This document shows, in pieces, positions 59,205 to 64,000 of a stretch of DNA of 64,000 nucleotides (positions are counted from its first letter, which is position 1; each line of letters begins with the position of its first letter). Source of the DNA: Neolentinus lepideus HHB14362 ss-1 (taxonomy: Eukaryota > Basidiomycota > Agaricomycetes > Gloeophyllales > Gloeophyllaceae); contig KV425561.1 in assembly GCA_001632425.1 (NCBI GenBank), positions 248,001-312,000 of the forward strand, written 5' to 3'. A program made the position numbers and the translations under genes. The notes below the pieces were generated by a model. That model was given only the letters and a program-made list of their open reading frames with translations, was not told the origin of the DNA and ran no database searches.

Positions 59205-61265
59205 GAAACTAGATCAGTGGCGATAAGCAGTGGTAGAAGCGGGACGCACCAGCGGGTGGTGGTGGTTGGTGGCAGAAAGACGAGGGCGGGTGGGGGTCTT
59301 ATATAGGTGGTCCAAGGCCGTTCGAGAAGAGAACGATCGGTGGTCGTTTCGCGCCTCGACTGCCCGATTAGGAAGGAGCCCTTCCTCTTGCGTCATGGAC
59401 GGTGACGTCACTGGACACTCGGGCGTGCTCTTCGCCGAATCCATCAAGCTGATCGTGGCAAACCTCTGTTATCTAATCGCCTTTCACGCACGTGCCCCTC
59501 GGTGGCGATTCTTTGACAGCCACAAACTCAATGCTACAAGGTCACGCTCAGCAGCTTGTACGTGATCCTGCTCAAGTCCCGATAACCGCCCATTTAGTCT
59601 GTTGTCCACTTGGTGGTGCGTGCATCATGCCTGCGACGTCTCTGCTTGGTATGCTTTCTGATGATTACTCCCACCGTCAAACAATCCCTAGAACAAGCTC
59701 CGGACATAACCCCCGTCTTCCGTGCAGCCCTCTGTGGCTCATGACTATTTGGCTCCGTCCGTCACCGCTAATCCCTGTACTCTTTCAGCAAACTGTTGCC
59801 ATCGATACACCTCTTCCACTGCATTCGTCACGGATCTGCAGCTGCCCCCATTCCAAGTCTGGTCCCGCGAGCGTCGACTTGGATCACCTGATATCGTGTC
59901 AAAGTGGCGAGCAATTCAAGGCCACCGGTGCGAGGAATCCTATCGAGAGTTCAAACGGTCAAGAGCGTCCTGCGTCCATGGATGTACGTGTAACCTCGAT
60001 CTCTCCGACCAGTCATCATATCGGGCCCTCTACTCTCTTATCTCAACAGAATAACTGTCTCAAGAGATCAGATAAGTCCAATACGCCACGGTCCGAGTTT
60101 TACAGCATACCTGTCATCTTGGTCTGGTGCTGCCGTCGAGGTCGGTGTCGTGCACAATGTCCCACATGCATATCCATCCGTTTGAGACATGAATGGGCAT
60201 CTCATCCCGCCCTTGTCCCGACATTAATGCATAGACCTCGAGGCCCCGCGCCATGTCCACCTTGTGATGTTGATTCAGATTGCCCAACTCGTGCTGCCTG
60301 CTGCTCGTAGGATCCCGCGAAGAGACTGTAGGCCCACGTCCCGCGGGAAGGGGTGCATCTGTCCACTACTCCTGTTTGGATGAGCTATGTGGGTGAACTG
60401 GGCTTATGCTGCACTGCCTGATAGTCGGCGCCCGCCTTCGTTTTGTTCATCTTCTGGTCCGTCGCTCTAACCTACTGATTCAATGCAACACAGGGGAAAC
60501 TTAGAGCCTACCTCGCTCTTCCCTCGGTACAGCTCTCTCGGGACCGCTTTCCTCGACAGACGGGATGGATTCGCGTCCCGCTTTCCAGGCCCTTCTTCTC
60601 GAGTGCAGATCTCGGACAACTCCGCTCGGACTGCGCCTGTCTCTGCTGTTGAATTAGATGAAGTCGATAGTACAGGGTAATGTCCCAAGCTTAGGCTTCT
60701 GTTACCTGCAAGTGTTATGTAAACCGAGGTACGTGCATCGTTGCATACCTCCCGCAAAAATTGGAAATGCAGGAAACGCCGTCCCTGTCTCGTGTATATC
60801 TGTCACCTGGTCTACACGCGTTAGCGTCACGCCCCCTCGTATCATCGTGTCTGACACGTTTCCTGAACGGAGGAAGAAATTACTCGCGTCTTCAAGTTAA
60901 GGTGCACATCCACGTTCGCAACATGCCCCCAGCCTTAATATTACCACCAGACTGAAATGCAACTTTCACCTCGATCGGGACACGGCTTCTATCCCAGCAC
61001 TACGGCTCTCATCACAGATTATTATTGTAATCCCGACATGCCTGCGGAGCTATATAACCATCATCACCAAGATCTCGGATCACAAACGCCTTCGCCGGCG
61101 TACGTTAGCACGCTCAGAATCCCATCCGGGATCCTCATGGGCCATACCAGAACAACGTGTTCCCACATGCGTCTGCAATACCTGTGATAGACACGTCTGC
61201 GCGCCTGCCTCTTATACACTCCAGCCCGATCCACCAAGTACGGGACACCCACCCCCTCATACCCC
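59205..61265. other. 2.1-kb region without a supported gene
   Basis: It includes the ARMT1-like promoter on the left and the leader of the orphan gene on the right. A 272-codon plus frame (59492-60310) lacks an ATG at its start and has no family-like composition, so I do not call it. Many short pyrimidine-rich stretches. No repeats of note. Confidence 0.4.
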
Positions 61266-62185
61266 ATGGCCCCCGACATCCGCTTCACGCCCGACGGCGT
61301 CCCCTACCTCGTCGAGTTCTCCAACATCACCTTCGCGTCGACCTCCACCAAGTCGCACCAGCGCAAGCCCATCCCGCCGCAATTCACCCGCCCGAACCAG
61401 AACCACCGCGCATCATACCTCTCCACGTCCTCCTCGCTCGACCTCTCGACCGACGACGACGCCTCGGGCGGGCTGTACATCCACTTCCCCGCCTGGCCGA
61501 GCAGACCCGGCGCGGGCGGGATACCCTTCCCCTCGGTCCCCGCGAAGAAGACGTCGCGGAGCCGGCTCATGCGCCTGCGGAAGATCATCGCGAGCTCGGT
61601 GCTCGACGCCGGGATGGACACGCCCGCCGAGCTCAAGACGGACCCGCTCGCGGCGGCGGGGCGGCGGCTGAATGTCGAGCGCCCCCCGTCGGGCGCGCCG
61701 GAGAAGGGCGCGGCTTTGTTCAGCGGGACGTACGGCCAGGTCGTGGGCGCTCTCACCGCCGCGGGGCTCGCGATCGCGCCTTGCGGCGAGAACGGCTTCG
61801 AATACGGTACGTCTTCCAGCATCCGTTCTGACGATAATTCCGTACCCTTGACTCTGTTCCGTGCTGGTCCGTTTGTGCTTGCCAGCAACCCGCCTTGGCG
61901 CCTTGTTCGTTGTCCACCCTACCGATGGAGGCGTTGTAGAATTCAGGAAGCTCACTTTATGGGCTTAACCGAGGTGTCCGGTTGCTGACTTGTACAGGGG
62001 AGGTTAGTGCGGGCACTCGGCTCGCTGGGCGAGCGTCAGGAGGGTGGTTATACCACAATTTATTCCACGTTGCCAGCCGACATAATATACAATATATTCG
62101 GGGAAGGACTTGTAATTGTAGCAGCAATGTATGCGTACCTAGCGAGAAGGGAAGAAAGTCAATGTGTATTATTTACAGAAAGTAG
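61266..62185 (+). CDS. Orphan protein, GC-rich first exon (3' end uncertain)
   Basis: The ATG at 61266 opens an exon of about 180 codons with strong C/G third-position bias, clearly coding: PDGVPYLVEFSNITFASTST, GLYIHFPAWPSRP, RSRLMRLRKIIASSVLDAGM and TYGQVVGALTAAGLAIAPCG. A donor (GTACGT) follows FEY near 61806. The best acceptor is at CTTGTACAG near 61997. The phase then reads GEVSAGTRLAGRASGG and stops at 62185; another frame (LVRALGSLGERQEGGYTTIY) looks as protein-like, so the last exon is unresolved. No domain is recognised. It is convergent with the F-box gene, whose stop is at 62216. Confidence 0.5.
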
Positions 62186-62215
62186 AAAGTATGCCCTAGG
62201 TTATTGTACCTGACT

Positions 62216-63982
62216 CTACCACTCGGCCAGGAAATCCTCCCCGTGCAACCTGGACGGAGGAAGATATTCCCACTCCCCAAGCTCGTAGAAACGAGAAAAT
62301 GCCTGGTCAACAGTCAAAGAGATATCGTCCCACACGTAGGATGACAGAACTTCGAAGACGAGTGGCCGCTTCGTCCACTCCTCCGACAATGAGCATTGCT
62401 GCACGACGAGCTCCGGGATAGGAAGCCTGCGCCTCTGTCGCTCATCAGCCATATCAGACAAGGCCTCGAAAGCCAGCCCGTCCAACACGGCGTAGCTCAG
62501 AGAGATCGTCCGCAGGCAGGGCAGTGGACACTCCCACAGGCTGTGAAACACCTCCCGCATCCGCACTGCCGTCCCCACAACTTCCAGAACGCGCAGACCC
62601 TTGAGAGCGAGGAGAAGGTACTTCCAGCCCCTGTCGAGTCCCCCGTTTTCGCCGTCAGGGTCTCCTTCCACCCAGAGATCCTGACGCAGACTGTCCTGCA
62701 CCGCTACCAGCGTAAGCCTGCATATCTGGGCCAGCGGGAGCTCGTGCAGGCAGCACTGCACCAGCTCGATGGGTCGCTGGAAGGTTAGAGACAGGATGGG
62801 AGGAGCGCTGGTGTCCGACTCTTGCTCATCGCCATCAGCTTTCGCGCGCCATACCTTCATCTGCCCAATTTTGCCCTCCACCAGCCAGAGATGCACGGTG
62901 TGCAGCGGTGGGAGGCTGCTTTCGGCCGTAAAGTGTCTGACGAGAGTCTGGACCAGCGCTGGCACCACGTCAGAAGTTACTGGCACCCAGTTGCACGAGA
63001 CTATAATGGGAATACCAGCTGGGAGGGAGATGCGCTCCAACAGTTGCGCACAGATTCCAATTTCATCTCTGATCATGAGCTTCTGGAGTCGAGGTAAGTT
63101 GGCGACCGTATTCGAGACAGGCATGTCTCCGAGGGCACGGAATGCGTTGGCCAGCCCCAGTCGCTCAAGGGTCGGAAGTCTTAGGAGAGCGTTCACGATG
63201 TCTTCGACGCTGGCCCTCCACCGAGCAGGTACAGACTGTAGCTCCAGGTGTGTGAGGGTAGTCAATAGCGGTGAGTCCCAATCTACGCCCCAGCCTCGTA
63301 ATTTCAGAGTACGAAGATTGGGCGCATCGCGCTGGAATAGATTTGAAGATATACCATGGGTTAAATTGCGAGCAGCCACTCTGAAACTATGAAAAGACTG
63401 GAGAGATAAGTGACGTAGCCGAGGCGCGGGTACTGCGTTGCAGCCATTCAGAAATTCTTGTAGAGCTAGGTCTGATAAGACTAGGTCGAGCTGTCTTACT
63501 CGAGACATCTGTTCCGGGACCAGCTGAAGCGCCTGCGAATCCGAGTGAACAAACGGGTTGTGGCCTGGATATGCACAACTGATGATGTCGATTTCCGCCT
63601 CTCCAGACCTTTCCAGCATCATCTTCGTGAGCTCAGTGCTGAAGAAGAGAGGGCGCCTCCATAGGACGTGACAATTGAGAGCGACATTGCGCCATGCGCG
63701 ACAGACATGGCAGATGTAGATCCATTTCAGACGATAATAATCCTTTCGCGAGTGGTTCCCGGGTCGAATGCTCCTGCGCAGTACCTGTTCGTATTTCGCG
63801 CGTAGCTCTTCATTCTCCCATTCAACCACAAAACCAAATATCCTGGAAAGCAGCTCAACAGGGAGACATGAAATCGGGGCGAGGGCGTTCCGATCACCGC
63901 GAAGCCGGAGGAGTCGCAGTTCGAGGGGTCGTAGTTCATCTTCGATCTGCTGGCGATACTGCCGTTTCAGCGATGACCCCAT
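62216..63982 (-). CDS. F-box protein with LRR-like C-terminal region
   Basis: A single open frame of 588 codons from 63982. A coiled start (KRQYRQQIEDELRPLELRLL) leads into an F-box (ALAPISCLPVELLSRIFGFV, then ICHVCRAWRNVALNCHVLWR), the typical Agaricomycete F-box-like form. The rest alternates short Leu-rich segments (LRTLKLRGWGVDWDSPLLTT, LRVLEVVGTAVRMREVFHSL) suggesting leucine-rich repeats. F-box proteins link substrates to SCF ubiquitin ligases; this family is greatly expanded in mushrooms and mostly uncharacterised. Just upstream a CGTTCAG acceptor-like site precedes the ATG, so an earlier exon outside the window is possible. Confidence 0.85.
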   Translation of the reverse strand: MGSSLKRQYRQQIEDELRPLELRLLRLRGDRNALAPISCLPVELLSRIFGFVVEWENEELRAKYEQVLRRSIRPGNHSRKDYYRLKWIYICHVCRAWRNVALNCHVLWRRPLFFSTELTKMMLERSGEAEIDIISCAYPGHNPFVHSDSQALQLVPEQMSRVRQLDLVLSDLALQEFLNGCNAVPAPRLRHLSLQSFHSFRVAARNLTHGISSNLFQRDAPNLRTLKLRGWGVDWDSPLLTTLTHLELQSVPARWRASVEDIVNALLRLPTLERLGLANAFRALGDMPVSNTVANLPRLQKLMIRDEIGICAQLLERISLPAGIPIIVSCNWVPVTSDVVPALVQTLVRHFTAESSLPPLHTVHLWLVEGKIGQMKVWRAKADGDEQESDTSAPPILSLTFQRPIELVQCCLHELPLAQICRLTLVAVQDSLRQDLWVEGDPDGENGGLDRGWKYLLLALKGLRVLEVVGTAVRMREVFHSLWECPLPCLRTISLSYAVLDGLAFEALSDMADERQRRRLPIPELVVQQCSLSEEWTKRPLVFEVLSSYVWDDISLTVDQAFSRFYELGEWEYLPPSRLHGEDFLAEW

Positions 63983-64000
63983 GCGCTGAACGTGAGTTCG

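Noticed and set aside
59492..60310. 272-codon plus frame
   Set aside because: It opens with GTG rather than ATG, has no start context, no splice structure and no family features. Length alone is weak evidence at this GC content.

Overview
This window is nuclear DNA from a filamentous basidiomycete fungus, most likely an Agaricomycete (inference). The genes are dense on both strands and broken by many introns of about 48-65 nt with GT..AG (occasionally GC..AG) borders. The proteins are typical fungal ones: HET-C, a fungal rhodopsin-like seven-TM protein, a BBE-type FAD oxidase, an F-box protein and Myc-type bHLH factors. I saw no bacterial operons, rRNA, CRISPR array or intact transposon. I rebuilt most gene models exon by exon and checked that the reading frame closes.

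Left part (1-26,970), conserved housekeeping genes: RSM22-like mitoribosome assembly factor (5' end outside the window), uL1m (-), mL40 (+), COP9 signalosome subunit CSN2 (-), the PI3P 5-kinase FAB1 (+), the 40S biogenesis factor LTV1 (-), the TFIID subunit TAF2 (+) with three C-terminal bromodomains, and the non-self recognition protein HET-C (+). The first three all serve the mitochondrial ribosome; uL1m and mL40 share a bidirectional promoter of about 95 bp.

Middle part (27,000-37,800), looser and more accessory: an eight-TM orphan membrane protein (-), weak gene remnants, a fungal rhodopsin-like seven-TM protein (+), and a secreted FAD-linked oxidase (-) with 14 exons, one of only 18 nt.

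37,800-48,350 holds two bHLH paralogues in the same orientation about 6.5 kb apart, with a four-TM protein between them and unusually long non-coding flanks.

Right part (48,350-64,000): tubulin cofactor A (+), Mediator subunit 11 (-), an NmrA/epimerase-like protein (-), a 117-bp tandem duplication and a 26-G run, a FAD monooxygenase (+) broken by one in-frame stop, a SAM-domain tail-anchored protein (-) with a probable internal promoter in its only intron, an ARMT1-type damage-control phosphatase (-), an orphan protein (+) and an F-box/LRR-like protein (-).

The strongest observations are the triple-bromodomain TAF2 with a dead peptidase site, the SAM gene with a possible alternative promoter, four GC-AG introns, at least six stop-free introns of 3n length, the single-stop monooxygenase, and the bHLH pair. 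No wholly new defence or mobile system was evident.
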